Assembly: GCA_021648375.1 (NCBI GenBank)
Contig: JAKISW010000001.1
Coordinates: 62,001-126,000 of the forward strand
Origin: Devosiaceae bacterium
Lineage (GTDB): Bacteria > Pseudomonadota > Alphaproteobacteria > Rhizobiales > Devosiaceae
Length of the DNA stretch: 64,000 nt
Reading direction: 5' to 3'
Shown here: piece after piece, positions 15,790-25,063 of the stretch
Numbering within the stretch: position 1 is the first letter of the stretch
Layout of the letters: every line of letters starts with the position of its first letter
Notes under the pieces: model-generated
What the model was told of the DNA's origin: nothing
Databases searched by the model: none
What the model saw: the letters and a program-made list of their open reading frames with translations, nothing else
Made by a program: the position numbers and the translations under genes

Positions 15790-18700
15790 CTATCCGACCT
15801 CTTGTACAGCCTGGGCAGTTGCCAGGTCCACGGATACCAATTGGCTTACCCCTCTTTCGGCCATGGTAACCCCAAAAAGCCTATCCACGCGGGCCATGGT
15901 TATAGGGTTATGGGTAATTACCAAAAATCTGGTTTGCGTGCGCGAGCACATGGAATCTAAAAGGTTGCAAAAGCGCTCAACATTGGCATCGTCCAGGGGT
16001 GCATCGACCTCATCCAAAACACAGATCGGGGCCGGATTGGTCAGGAACACGGCAAAAATCAATGCTAGGGCGGTCAACGCCTGTTCGCCGCCTGAAAGTA
16101 AAGACAGGGTTTGGGTTCTTTTGCCGGGCGGACAGGCCAGAATTTCCAGGCCGGCCTCTAAAGGATCATCGCTTTCAATAAATGTCAGTTCGGCATTGCC
16201 CCCATTGAACAGCGAGGTGAAAAGTTCACGAAAATGAGCGTTTACTTTATCAAACGCTTCGTTCAATCTCGTGCGTCCCTCTTTGTTTAAAGAGGATATT
16301 CCAGTGCGCAGTTTGGAAATAGCCGTAATCAGATCGTCACGGTCATTGACCATTGTGGTCAGTTTTTCCGACACTTCCTGCATTTCCTTCTCAGCCGAAA
16401 GATTTACTCCACCAAGGCGCTCCCGTTCAGATTTTAGTCGTTCGACCTTTTTTTCTGTTTGATTGGCATCGGGTAACGGATCCTGGGCCTTTATTGCAGC
16501 CGCATCGGCGGTTTGATCTGCCCTTATTCCTAATGCTTCTTGAACAATCTGCTCTATTTGCTGGCGCTGCCCCATCAAACCTTTCAATCGCTCATCAATT
16601 CGGGCCAGCTCGGTGCTTACTTCGCTAAATGCCTTTGTTGCTTCCCGGCTTGCCCGGTCCGCTTCACGATGAATGGTTTGGGCTTTGTTTAAATTATCAG
16701 ATGCATAATTGTGTTGGCGGGTCGCCTCCTCCAATTGGTCGTCCAGCTCATTTCGCTTGTTGGCATTGTCATCTGGCGTTTTGGCAAGCGTGGTTAGTTG
16801 TTCGCTAATCTGCTCATGTCGGTTGCCAAGAATTTCCAGTTGCTCTTGTGCGCCTTTTTGTCTTCTTAACCAGCTTTGCATTTCTGTCTGCAATTGCTTG
16901 ATTCGCGCTTCGCGCATTTGGGCAGAGTTTTCGAAGTTTCCAAGGGCCAGTTTTGTTGCCTGGCTTTTCATGTTGGCGGCCGCCAGCTCTTCATCCGCGG
17001 CTTTGGCCCGTTGTTGAGCATCATCTTCGCTGTCTGCGCCACTTAAGTCGTTTTTTGCATCCAGATAAATTTCTTCTGTTTCCTTAAGACTAAAGGCCAA
17101 TCTTACTCTGGCTTCTTCCAGCGCACTTTGCCTGCTTACCAAATCCCCCACTGATTTTTTTGCGCCATCCAGCTTTTCCTGGGCCCTGGATAGCTGCCGC
17201 TGAGCGTTTCGCCATGCCTCGCGCTGCATTTTTACTTCATTTTGACAGGCGGATAATTGTGTTTTTTGCTCACCTATCCCATCCATCAGCAGGTTTAATT
17301 TTTTGCGTTCCTGGCTGATTTCCACATCCAGATCCGCCAATCTGTTGCGCTGGGAAAGTCGTTGGGCGGCGGGACTTGGCGCGTCTGCCTTAATTACCAG
17401 GCCGTCCCATCGCCACAAATCACCTTCCATCGTTACCAGGCGTTGGCCCGGGTGCAATTGATCCATGAGCTTCTCGCCATTTTCAGCACTGACAATTCCC
17501 ACCTGATCAAGACTGCGTTGCAATATTTCTGTGCCACTTACAAAATTTGATAGAGGAATGGCCTCATCTGGCAGCTTGGGATCATCTTTGCCGCCCGTTG
17601 GTTCCTTCCAGTAAATGGGAGCACCATTGTCGCAGGGCGCTTCAAGATCATCACCAAGCGTAACTCCCAAGGCAATTTCATAACCCGGATTTACCTTGAG
17701 CTCGTCAACGATCGCCGGCCAAAGTCCGTTATCTTCAATGTTTAGCACCCGAGCCAGTGTTTCAGCTTCACTTTCCAGCCTATGCAATTGTCCTTCAAGC
17801 TCTCTTAGGCCCGGCTCACTTTGTGTCAGGTCAGATTGGGCCTGTCTGGATAGTTTTTCTGCTTCAATCGTTCCCGCCTCAGCTTTGGTAGAAAGGTCTT
17901 TTGCTAATGCCAATTCATCCTGGCAGTGCATAATTACCTTATCCCCATCAAGCTCATCGCGTATTTTTTTTGCTTCACTTCCAACATCACCGATTTGGGC
18001 TTCAAGCTTTTCCATACGCGTTTTTGCGTCTTGCATAGAACGTTCAGCCTGCGAGCGGTGAGCCCGCAATTGTGCTAGTGATTGCGTGGTCTGGCGAGCG
18101 TTGTTTTGTGCTTCTTGCAGCACTAATTGTTGTTTATCAGCTTCTTCTTTAGCAGTTTGTGCAGCCTCAAATTGCCCCTCAGTTTGCTTAAGAAGGTCAT
18201 TTTTTTCCCCCTCATACCCCGCCAGCAATTGCTCGCTTTCTTCAACGAGATTTTTTTCCCTGTCCATATCGCTGGCAATTTGCTTTTGTCTGTTCTCAAG
18301 GTCTGTCTGCAAATTACCGGCTTTTTTAATTTCCAGTTCCAGCTGCTCACGCAGAATTTTTAACCGCTGAACAATAGCGCCCTTTTTTGCTTCCTCTTCA
18401 CGCAATGGCTGCTGGGCCTGATCTGACTTTTCAAGAGCCACATTGGCTTTGTGCTCATTATGTTTGGCATCAGCTAAAGCAGAAATCATCTGCCCTTGTT
18501 TGGCTTCTGCCTCTTTTTGCGCGATTCTGGCTGTTACCCAGCGCACATGATAAAGAGCCGCTTCGGCTTTTCGAATGTGTCCTGAAATATTGCGATATCG
18601 CACTGCCAGTCTGGCCTGCCTCTTAAGAGTGTCCAACTGCCCTTCAACCTGTGCAATGATGTCATCCACTCGCTCCAGATTGTTTTCAGCCCCCCTTAAG

Positions 18701-19248
18701 CGCAGTTCTGCCTCGTGTCGGCGCGAATAAAGCCCCGAAATGCCTGCGGCTTCTTCCAGCAAGGCGCGCCGTTTTACCGGTTTTGCGGCGATCAACTCAC
18801 CAATCTGGCCCTGACGAACCAAAGCTGGGGAATGGGCACCCGTTGAAGCATCAGCGAATAATAATTGCACATCACGGGCGCGCACATCCCGACCGTTGAC
18901 CTTATAGACCGAGCCGTTTTCTCTCTCGATCCGTCGGGTGACTTCTAATATGTCGGAATCATTGAGACCTGCCGGAGCGGTGCGATCGGAATTATCCAAC
19001 ACCAGCGTCACTTCGGCAGAATTGCGGCCGGGGCGGTTTTTTGAGCCGGAAAAAATAACATCATCCATACCGGAGGCGCGCATGGCTTTGTAGGAACTTT
19101 CCCCCATAACCCAGCGCATTGCTTCCATCAGATTGGATTTGCCACAACCGTTTGGCCCGACAACTCCCGTTAATCCCGGCTCCAGATGCAAATCAACCGG
19201 ATCACAAAAACTTTTAAATCCGTGCAGTTTCAGGCGTTGAAATTTCAT
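15790..19248 (-). CDS. smc: Chromosome segregation protein SMC
   Basis: Structural maintenance of chromosomes ATPase, which organises and segregates the chromosome with ScpA and ScpB. N-terminal Walker A is GPNGCGKSN (31-39). A long coiled coil follows, then a hinge near residues 510-600, a second coiled coil, and the C-terminal signature LLSGGEQALTALAL and Walker B VLDEVDAPLDDAN. The length of 1152 residues is normal. The upstream genes are dsbA-like and dciA, the common Rhizobiales order. It starts 31 nt after the stop of the thioredoxin-fold gene and is probably co-transcribed with it. Confidence 0.97.
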   Translation of the reverse strand: MKFQRLKLHGFKSFCDPVDLHLEPGLTGVVGPNGCGKSNLMEAMRWVMGESSYKAMRASGMDDVIFSGSKNRPGRNSAEVTLVLDNSDRTAPAGLNDSDILEVTRRIERENGSVYKVNGRDVRARDVQLLFADASTGAHSPALVRQGQIGELIAAKPVKRRALLEEAAGISGLYSRRHEAELRLRGAENNLERVDDIIAQVEGQLDTLKRQARLAVRYRNISGHIRKAEAALYHVRWVTARIAQKEAEAKQGQMISALADAKHNEHKANVALEKSDQAQQPLREEEAKKGAIVQRLKILREQLELEIKKAGNLQTDLENRQKQIASDMDREKNLVEESEQLLAGYEGEKNDLLKQTEGQFEAAQTAKEEADKQQLVLQEAQNNARQTTQSLAQLRAHRSQAERSMQDAKTRMEKLEAQIGDVGSEAKKIRDELDGDKVIMHCQDELALAKDLSTKAEAGTIEAEKLSRQAQSDLTQSEPGLRELEGQLHRLESEAETLARVLNIEDNGLWPAIVDELKVNPGYEIALGVTLGDDLEAPCDNGAPIYWKEPTGGKDDPKLPDEAIPLSNFVSGTEILQRSLDQVGIVSAENGEKLMDQLHPGQRLVTMEGDLWRWDGLVIKADAPSPAAQRLSQRNRLADLDVEISQERKKLNLLMDGIGEQKTQLSACQNEVKMQREAWRNAQRQLSRAQEKLDGAKKSVGDLVSRQSALEEARVRLAFSLKETEEIYLDAKNDLSGADSEDDAQQRAKAADEELAAANMKSQATKLALGNFENSAQMREARIKQLQTEMQSWLRRQKGAQEQLEILGNRHEQISEQLTTLAKTPDDNANKRNELDDQLEEATRQHNYASDNLNKAQTIHREADRASREATKAFSEVSTELARIDERLKGLMGQRQQIEQIVQEALGIRADQTADAAAIKAQDPLPDANQTEKKVERLKSERERLGGVNLSAEKEMQEVSEKLTTMVNDRDDLITAISKLRTGISSLNKEGRTRLNEAFDKVNAHFRELFTSLFNGGNAELTFIESDDPLEAGLEILACPPGKRTQTLSLLSGGEQALTALALIFAVFLTNPAPICVLDEVDAPLDDANVERFCNLLDSMCSRTQTRFLVITHNPITMARVDRLFGVTMAERGVSQLVSVDLATAQAVQEVG

Positions 19249-19279
19249 TCAGCACCCTTTTCTGAAAACAAAATAGTAG

Positions 19280-19975
19280 TTAGCCCAGCAGTGGATTGAT
19301 TTCCGCCGCCATCTCTTGAAGGGTTTTGTTTCCTGAAAGCAATTTTCCATTGATATAAAATGTTGGAGTTCCGGTTAATCCAAATTCCTCAAGCGCCTGA
19401 TCACGCGTCAACTCCAAAGCAGCGAAAAGCTCCTGATTCGTCAAGGCATTTTCAAAGCTTTCCTCAGTAAATCCAAGCTCGAGTGCCACCGCCAACATGG
19501 CATCGCGAGGAGTTTCAGATCGCGACCAGATGTGTTGAGTGTTGAAATAGGTATTGAGTACATTGTGGTACATGTCTTCCCCCGCCACATCTGACAGCAT
19601 AAATACCACGGCATCGAGCACGTTGCGGGCAAATGGGCGCACGATAAACTTTGCTTTTCCGGTATCTATAAAATCAGTCTTGAATTGTGGATAGGTGTCG
19701 TTGTGAAAGGCTGCACAAAACGGGCAGGTGGGGGATGTATATTCAATTACGGTTACTTTGGCGTCTTCTGATCCCAAAATTGCCCGGTCGGTCCAGCCAG
19801 CCGGGTTCATCAATGAATTTACATCAAAAATATCACCCTCAGCGCTGCGAGGCGGTTGGGCTTGAGGTGCACGAGTCTGAGGTGTATGTCCCGCCAATGC
19901 AGATGATACACCTGCTAGACTGGTGACGGACGCCGCCGCTGACAAAAGTATAGCGTTTCTGCGGGTGATATTCAT
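19280..19975 (-). CDS. Periplasmic DsbA-family thiol-disulfide protein
   Basis: Thioredoxin-fold oxidoreductase of the DsbA family, probably in the periplasm. The N-terminus (MNITRRNAILLSAAASVTSLAG) has twin Arg and a hydrophobic core, a Tat-like signal. The active site is CPFC (Cys84-Cys87) in YTSPTCPFCAAFH; the cis-Pro region is GLTGTPTFYINGKLLSG. The length of 231 residues fits the DsbA-like proteins next to smc in Rhizobiales. GGAG lies before ATG 19975. The substrate is unknown; it could be oxidase or isomerase. Confidence 0.88.
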   Translation of the reverse strand: MNITRRNAILLSAAASVTSLAGVSSALAGHTPQTRAPQAQPPRSAEGDIFDVNSLMNPAGWTDRAILGSEDAKVTVIEYTSPTCPFCAAFHNDTYPQFKTDFIDTGKAKFIVRPFARNVLDAVVFMLSDVAGEDMYHNVLNTYFNTQHIWSRSETPRDAMLAVALELGFTEESFENALTNQELFAALELTRDQALEEFGLTGTPTFYINGKLLSGNKTLQEMAAEINPLLG

Positions 19976-20069
19976 TTAACTTCTCCAGAATTACAATTTT
20001 ATTTATATTTGCAGCTAAATAGCGCACCAAATAAGGCGAAGCTCTTTGAATTAAGGCCGTTTATGCAGA

Positions 20070-20603
20070 TTATTTTTTGTTCTTGTTGAATACCCCCTGT
20101 CCAAGCTTGTGCAATGCCTGTTTTAATTCTTCATCTTCAACTCCCTGAACCAGTTTTTTTATTTTGTTGCCTGTTTCAGGGTCCACATTCATTTGCACGC
20201 CGCCTGATGTTCCATTGCCAGAATCAGCGCCACTTTGTTTGGGAAACGGTTGGGTTGAAAGTTTAATTGCCTGCACTAATACATAACCAAAATAGCGGTT
20301 TACCGCCTCTGTTATGCGTTCATGATCGTGGCTTAGGGCCATCCTTTCGCCCTCAATGCAGCGAAGATATAACAAGGCACCATCAGAACCTGACTTGTTA
20401 CGAGGCCACTTCAAACGGTCTGGTATGGTAGTGCGATTATAGGGGGGAGGGGCGATAATCTGCCAGTTTTCCAAAATATCCCGACTGGCAAAACCGCGTT
20501 TTTTCAGGGCCGGGTCAATAAGTTTGCCCACCAGTTCCCCAACGCCTCTGGCGCGTCCGCCTCGTTTTGTTTTGATGTTTTTTGCGCCTGATGGGGTTTT
20601 CAA
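20070..20603 (-). CDS. DUF721 protein, DciA-type helicase loader candidate
   Basis: Member of the DUF721/DciA family. DciA proteins load the replicative helicase DnaB in bacteria that lack DnaC. The N-terminal DUF721 domain is visible as VGKLIDPALKKRGFASRDILENWQII with LYLRCIEGERMALSHDHERITEAVNRYFGY. The C-terminal part is Gly/Ser/Lys-rich and less conserved. The length is 177 residues. The start is a TTG at 20603 with no strong ribosome site, so the exact start is uncertain. It is 96 nt downstream of ccrM and 94 nt upstream of the DsbA-like gene. In several relatives mutY sits here too; it is missing in this stretch. Confidence 0.82.
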   Translation of the reverse strand: MKTPSGAKNIKTKRGGRARGVGELVGKLIDPALKKRGFASRDILENWQIIAPPPYNRTTIPDRLKWPRNKSGSDGALLYLRCIEGERMALSHDHERITEAVNRYFGYVLVQAIKLSTQPFPKQSGADSGNGTSGGVQMNVDPETGNKIKKLVQGVEDEELKQALHKLGQGVFNKNKK

Positions 20604-20699
20604 TTGCTATTGCTTTTTTGTATTGCCGGATAGAGCATATTTTAGCCAATCCAGCAATTTTGGCAATCACAATTGAGCGCATCTGTGAGTAAGAAAAAC

Positions 20700-21842
<1,143 letters not shown>

Positions 21843-21889
21843 TCAACCCTGACGCAAAACTAAACATTTGAATTCAAAACAACTCGCTT

Positions 21890-21894
21890 GAATC
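21890..21894. promoter_or_regulatory. GANTC (CcrM) site in the ccrM upstream region
   Basis: GAATC at 21890-21894, 54 nt before the ccrM start. It is a CcrM methylation site, so it could link ccrM transcription to the methylation state of its own promoter, as in Caulobacter. Confidence 0.6.
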
Positions 21895-21907
21895 TAAGTG
21901 AACAGGG

Positions 21908-21946
21908 TTAATGACGGGCTAAGCCCTATGGTTAACCAAAGGTAAA
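21908..21946. promoter_or_regulatory. Two CtrA-like boxes between ccrM and the MerR gene
   Basis: The CtrA consensus is TTAA-N7-TTAA. At 21908-21922 the sequence is TTAA-TGACGGG-CTAA (seven of eight). At 21932-21946 it is TTAA-CCAAAGG-TAAA (seven of eight). They are spaced 24 nt start to start. They lie 72-110 nt upstream of ccrM and before the divergent MerR gene, so either could be the target; ccrM is a known CtrA target in related bacteria. Assigned by motif only. Confidence 0.5.
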
Positions 21947-21978
21947 ACTGGCATCGTTTGATATGTTGCAATACTTTG

Positions 21979-22010
21979 TTGATAGGCGTAACAGCTCTAA
22001 AGACTATAGC
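21979..22010 (+). promoter_or_regulatory. Candidate MerR-type promoter with 20-nt spacer
   Basis: TTGATA (21979-21984) and TATAGC (22005-22010) separated by 20 nt, just upstream of the MerR gene start. MerR regulators act on promoters with unusually long spacers (19-20 nt), so self-regulation is possible. The -10 is weak. Confidence 0.3.
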
Positions 22011-22022
22011 TATGGAGCAATT

Positions 22023-22436
22023 ATGTATTCAATTGGTGAAATGTCGCGACGTACCGGGGTAAAAATCCCAACTATTCGTTATTATGAACAAGTGGGACTG
22101 ATTGCCGAGCCTGGTCGCTCGTCGGGTAATCAACGTCGCTATTCCAGTGACGATTTACAGCGTTTGGCTTTTATTCGCCATGCCCGCGATCTGGGATTGA
22201 CGTTAGAAGCTATCGGGCAATTGGCCCAGCTCAGTGAAACGCCAGAACTAACATGTGAAGCGGCCCACAAAATTGCTTCTGAACATCTGCAAGCCACCAA
22301 AGTCCGCATAGCCCAATTGCAAAAGCTGGAGATTGAACTAAGTCGGATTGCCACTAAATGCGATGCAGGAAATATTGGCGCATGCTATGTGATTCAATCG
22401 CTGATTGATCATGACATGTGCGAAACCGAGCATTAA
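22023..22436 (+). CDS. MerR-family regulator with C-x7-C metal-binding pattern
   Basis: Transcription regulator of the MerR family, 137 residues. N-terminal winged helix-turn-helix: MSRRTGVKIPTIRYYEQVGLI (7-27) then GNQRRYSSDDLQRLAFIRHARDLGL. A dimerisation helix follows and a C-terminal loop with Cys113 and Cys121 (C-x7-C), the spacing of the metal ligands in CueR and related sensors; further Cys at 78 and 133. A metal or redox signal is possible but not shown; no exporter gene is next to it. The start at 22023 has GGAG 5 nt upstream; an in-frame start 60 nt earlier has no family match. Confidence 0.88.
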   Translation: MYSIGEMSRRTGVKIPTIRYYEQVGLIAEPGRSSGNQRRYSSDDLQRLAFIRHARDLGLTLEAIGQLAQLSETPELTCEAAHKIASEHLQATKVRIAQLQKLEIELSRIATKCDAGNIGACYVIQSLIDHDMCETEH

Positions 22437-22486
22437 ATTTGTGGCATGTCGAGTATGTCAGGATATTGGTGAGATAGATTTCGCCC

Positions 22487-23155
22487 CTAAGGGGCAGGTT
22501 TTATCAAGGCGGTGACGGGTGCAAAATCCGGCCTGTGAAACTTTGTTACTCCAAATTGCCTTAACTGATCCATATGGGCCTTGGTTCCATAACCCTTGTG
22601 CTTCGCAAATTCATATCCAGGGCATGATACGTCCATTATTGGGCACATCTGGTCCCTAGTAACTTTGGCAATTATTGATGCAGCCCCTATGGAAAGCGAA
22701 AGCCTGTCGCCACCAATTACCGCTCTGGATTTGCAGGGTATATTTTGTGGTATATCCCGGCCATCAATCAGGGCGAAATCCGCCCGCCGGCTAAGGCGCT
22801 CAACTGCTTTTTTCATAGCCCAAAGGGTGGCGCCTCGAATATTTAACTTTTCAATTATTGGCGGAGGCGCACAGACTACAGAAAAATCTGCCACCAGAAT
22901 TAGCTCCTCAAACAATTTTTGGCGTTTTTTGGCAGAAAGTTTTTTGGAATCATTTAGTCCTTCGGGTATATTTTTTGGATCCAGAATAAGCGCTGCCACC
23001 ACAACCGGCCCGGCCAGAGGGCCGCGCCCGGCTTCATCAACCCCGGCAACCCGATTATAACCAGCTTCGATCAGCTCCTGCTCCCGTGAAAAATCCGGAG
23101 ATTGTTTTCCGGGTTTTTTATCTTCTTGCGGATTATTGGAATCAGAGTTGGCCAT
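22487..23155 (-). CDS. rnhB: Ribonuclease HII
   Basis: Endonuclease that removes RNA from RNA-DNA hybrids, including single ribonucleotides in DNA. The family motif is GVDEAGRGPLAGPVVVAA near residue 40; ALIDGRDIPQN and SLSIGAASIIAKVTRDQ carry the other metal-site regions. The length of 222 residues includes an N-terminal tail of about 30 polar residues found in Rhizobiales. It lies 84 nt downstream of the radical SAM gene. A reverse-strand open frame over it is a shadow. Confidence 0.95.
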   Translation of the reverse strand: MANSDSNNPQEDKKPGKQSPDFSREQELIEAGYNRVAGVDEAGRGPLAGPVVVAALILDPKNIPEGLNDSKKLSAKKRQKLFEELILVADFSVVCAPPPIIEKLNIRGATLWAMKKAVERLSRRADFALIDGRDIPQNIPCKSRAVIGGDRLSLSIGAASIIAKVTRDQMCPIMDVSCPGYEFAKHKGYGTKAHMDQLRQFGVTKFHRPDFAPVTALIKPAP

Positions 23156-23239
23156 GGGATTAACAATGACCTGCTATATGCTTTAATTTCCAGTGCAAAA
23201 TTTGTGGGTCCTAAATTTTATCAGGGCTAACCCAAAAGT

Positions 23240-24388
23240 TCAAAACAGGCTGAGTTGATCTGACACAGTTTCTGGTGGCTCAAACAGATCACAGCACAGA
23301 ACGGGCGGTTTTTTGTTCAACCCGAGTTTTTTGGTGATTTGCTCAAAGCGTTGTTCCAGCATTTGTGCATAAGGGCCTTGGCCGCGCATCCGCCAGCCAA
23401 ATCTGCTATCGTTTTCTTTTCCATTCCGCATATCACGAACGAGATTCATCACATGAGAAACCTTGTTTGGATAATAGCGCAATAACCATTCACGAAAAAT
23501 ATCCAACACCTCGCCCGGTAATCTCAACATTATCATCTGGACACCAGTTGCCCCCTGTGCGGCGCTGTTTTCAATAATCCTTTCCAGTTCCATATCATTT
23601 ATCGCCGGTATCATTGGGGCTGCTAGAACATTGGTAGTTATCCCCGCTTCTGACAATATTTTAACTGCCTCAAGTCTTTTTATCGGGGTTGATGCTCGCG
23701 GTTCCATCCAGCGCGATAATTTATGGTCCATTGAAGTTATCGACATGGTCACAAAAACCAGATTTTGTCTGGCAAGTTCGCTCAGAAGGTCCAGATCACG
23801 CACGATAAGGGCCGACTTGGTGGTTATCATTACCGGATGCTTTGTTTCACAAAACACCTCCAGCAGTTGACGCATGATTTTATGCTTGCGCTCCGCTGGC
23901 TGGTAAGGGTCGGTATTGGTGCCGATGGCTATGGTTTTGGCTCTATATCTGGAGTGGGATAATTCTTTACGCAATAAAGCTGCAGCATTGGGCTTGATGT
24001 AAATATCACGCTCAAAATCAAGACCTGCCGAGTGACCAAGATAGGTGTGGGTGGGCCTTGCATAACAATAAGAACAGCCATGGGCACAGCCTCGATAGGG
24101 ATTTATCGAACGATCAAAATGCAGATCGGGAGAAGAATTGCGGGTAATGATGGAGGTAGCGCGCTCCATATGTTCAATGGTTTCAAATTTTTCTTCCGGG
24201 TCATCGCTTGCCCAGCCATCGTCAAATGTTTCGCGCTGGGTTTTTTCAAACCTACCACTGCGATTGCTTTGTGCTCCCCGGCCGCGATTGTTTGAGCGAC
24301 TGATCGGCACAAAGTTTATTAAATCCGCTTCATGACCCTGTCCAAGCCGCTCCAGCACATCAAATGAAGGCGCTACATTTGCAATCAT
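23240..24388 (-). CDS. PA0069-family radical SAM protein
   Basis: Radical SAM enzyme of the PA0069 group, related to spore photoproduct lyase; function in non-spore-formers is unsettled, with DNA repair suspected. The iron-sulfur ligands are Cys101, Cys105 and Cys108 in RGCAHGCSYCYARPTHTYLG. The C-terminal half has the partial barrel (TTNVLAAPMIPAIND). The length of 382 residues is typical. GGGAG precedes ATG 24388. The upstream gap contains an exact alphaproteobacterial LexA box and two GANTC sites, which suggests SOS control. No homologue partner is next to it. Confidence 0.9.
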   Translation of the reverse strand: MIANVAPSFDVLERLGQGHEADLINFVPISRSNNRGRGAQSNRSGRFEKTQRETFDDGWASDDPEEKFETIEHMERATSIITRNSSPDLHFDRSINPYRGCAHGCSYCYARPTHTYLGHSAGLDFERDIYIKPNAAALLRKELSHSRYRAKTIAIGTNTDPYQPAERKHKIMRQLLEVFCETKHPVMITTKSALIVRDLDLLSELARQNLVFVTMSITSMDHKLSRWMEPRASTPIKRLEAVKILSEAGITTNVLAAPMIPAINDMELERIIENSAAQGATGVQMIMLRLPGEVLDIFREWLLRYYPNKVSHVMNLVRDMRNGKENDSRFGWRMRGQGPYAQMLEQRFEQITKKLGLNKKPPVLCCDLFEPPETVSDQLSLF

Positions 24389-24461
24389 TCAAACTCTCCC
24401 AGTTTTCAAAAGGGCTTTTCGATTCTCCCTTCCATCACCGGAATCTATAAACTACAAACGA

Positions 24462-24476
24462 GAACAAATAAAGAAC
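24462..24476 (-). promoter_or_regulatory. LexA box (GTTC-N7-GTTC) before the radical SAM gene
   Basis: GAACAAATAAAGAAC on the plus strand, which is GTTC-N7-GTTC on the minus strand. This is the direct-repeat LexA operator of alphaproteobacteria. It lies 74 nt upstream of the radical SAM start and overlaps the expected -35 region. Only that gene starts into this gap; moaB ends here. Confidence 0.7.
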
Positions 24477-24487
24477 AAAATTGAATT

Positions 24488-25051
24488 TTATGATTTTTTG
24501 GTGCGCCCTGCATCCAAATGCTCACCAAGCCTGGGCATTAATTCTACGAAATTGCATGGCCGATGCTGAATGTTGAGTTGCTGGTGTAAAATTCCCTCCC
24601 ATGCGTCTCGACATGCCCCTTTTGATCCCGGCAGACAAAAGATAAATGTCGTCGCAGCCAGTCCGGCACACGCTCGTGATAGCAGGGTTGAAGTGCCAAT
24701 TTTTGCGGATGAATATTGGTGAAACAGGGTGGAAAATCCATCCATTTTTTTGTCGAATAGTGGCTCTATTGCTTCCGGGGTCACATCAAATCCTGAAAAT
24801 CCGGTGCCACCGGTAGTTATGATTACATCGATATTTTCATCCGCAACCCAGTTTTGCACTACAGCCCTGATCGCTGCGATATTGTCTTTAACAATGCTTC
24901 TGGCGGCGCATTTGTGCCCATCGGCTTCCAGCATGGATTTTAATAATGCCCCGCTGCTGTCATCTTCGATTGAACGGGTGTCGGAAACGGCAAGAATTGC
25001 GATGTTGAGGGGGATGAATTTTTTGGCTTTATCGAAGTTTTCAGCAAACAT
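24488..25051 (-). CDS. moaB: Molybdenum cofactor biosynthesis protein B
   Basis: MoaB/MogA-fold protein that adenylates molybdopterin in molybdenum cofactor synthesis. The substrate loop is VIITTGGTGFSGFDVTPEAIEPLFD; an ISDTR-like start (ILAVSDTRSIEDDSSG) and FCLPGSKGACRDAW follow, all family marks. The length of 187 residues is usual. It starts 12 nt after the MFS gene, so they may be co-transcribed. Other moa genes are not in the window. Confidence 0.9.
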   Translation of the reverse strand: MFAENFDKAKKFIPLNIAILAVSDTRSIEDDSSGALLKSMLEADGHKCAARSIVKDNIAAIRAVVQNWVADENIDVIITTGGTGFSGFDVTPEAIEPLFDKKMDGFSTLFHQYSSAKIGTSTLLSRACAGLAATTFIFCLPGSKGACRDAWEGILHQQLNIQHRPCNFVELMPRLGEHLDAGRTKKS

Positions 25052-25063
25052 GAATTTGTTTCT

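Noticed and set aside
15743..16237. 164-codon plus-strand frame
   Set aside because: Antisense to the conserved 3' end of smc; low complexity and no motif.
22596..23060. 154-codon plus-strand frame
   Set aside because: Antisense shadow of rnhB, which has all its active-site motifs.
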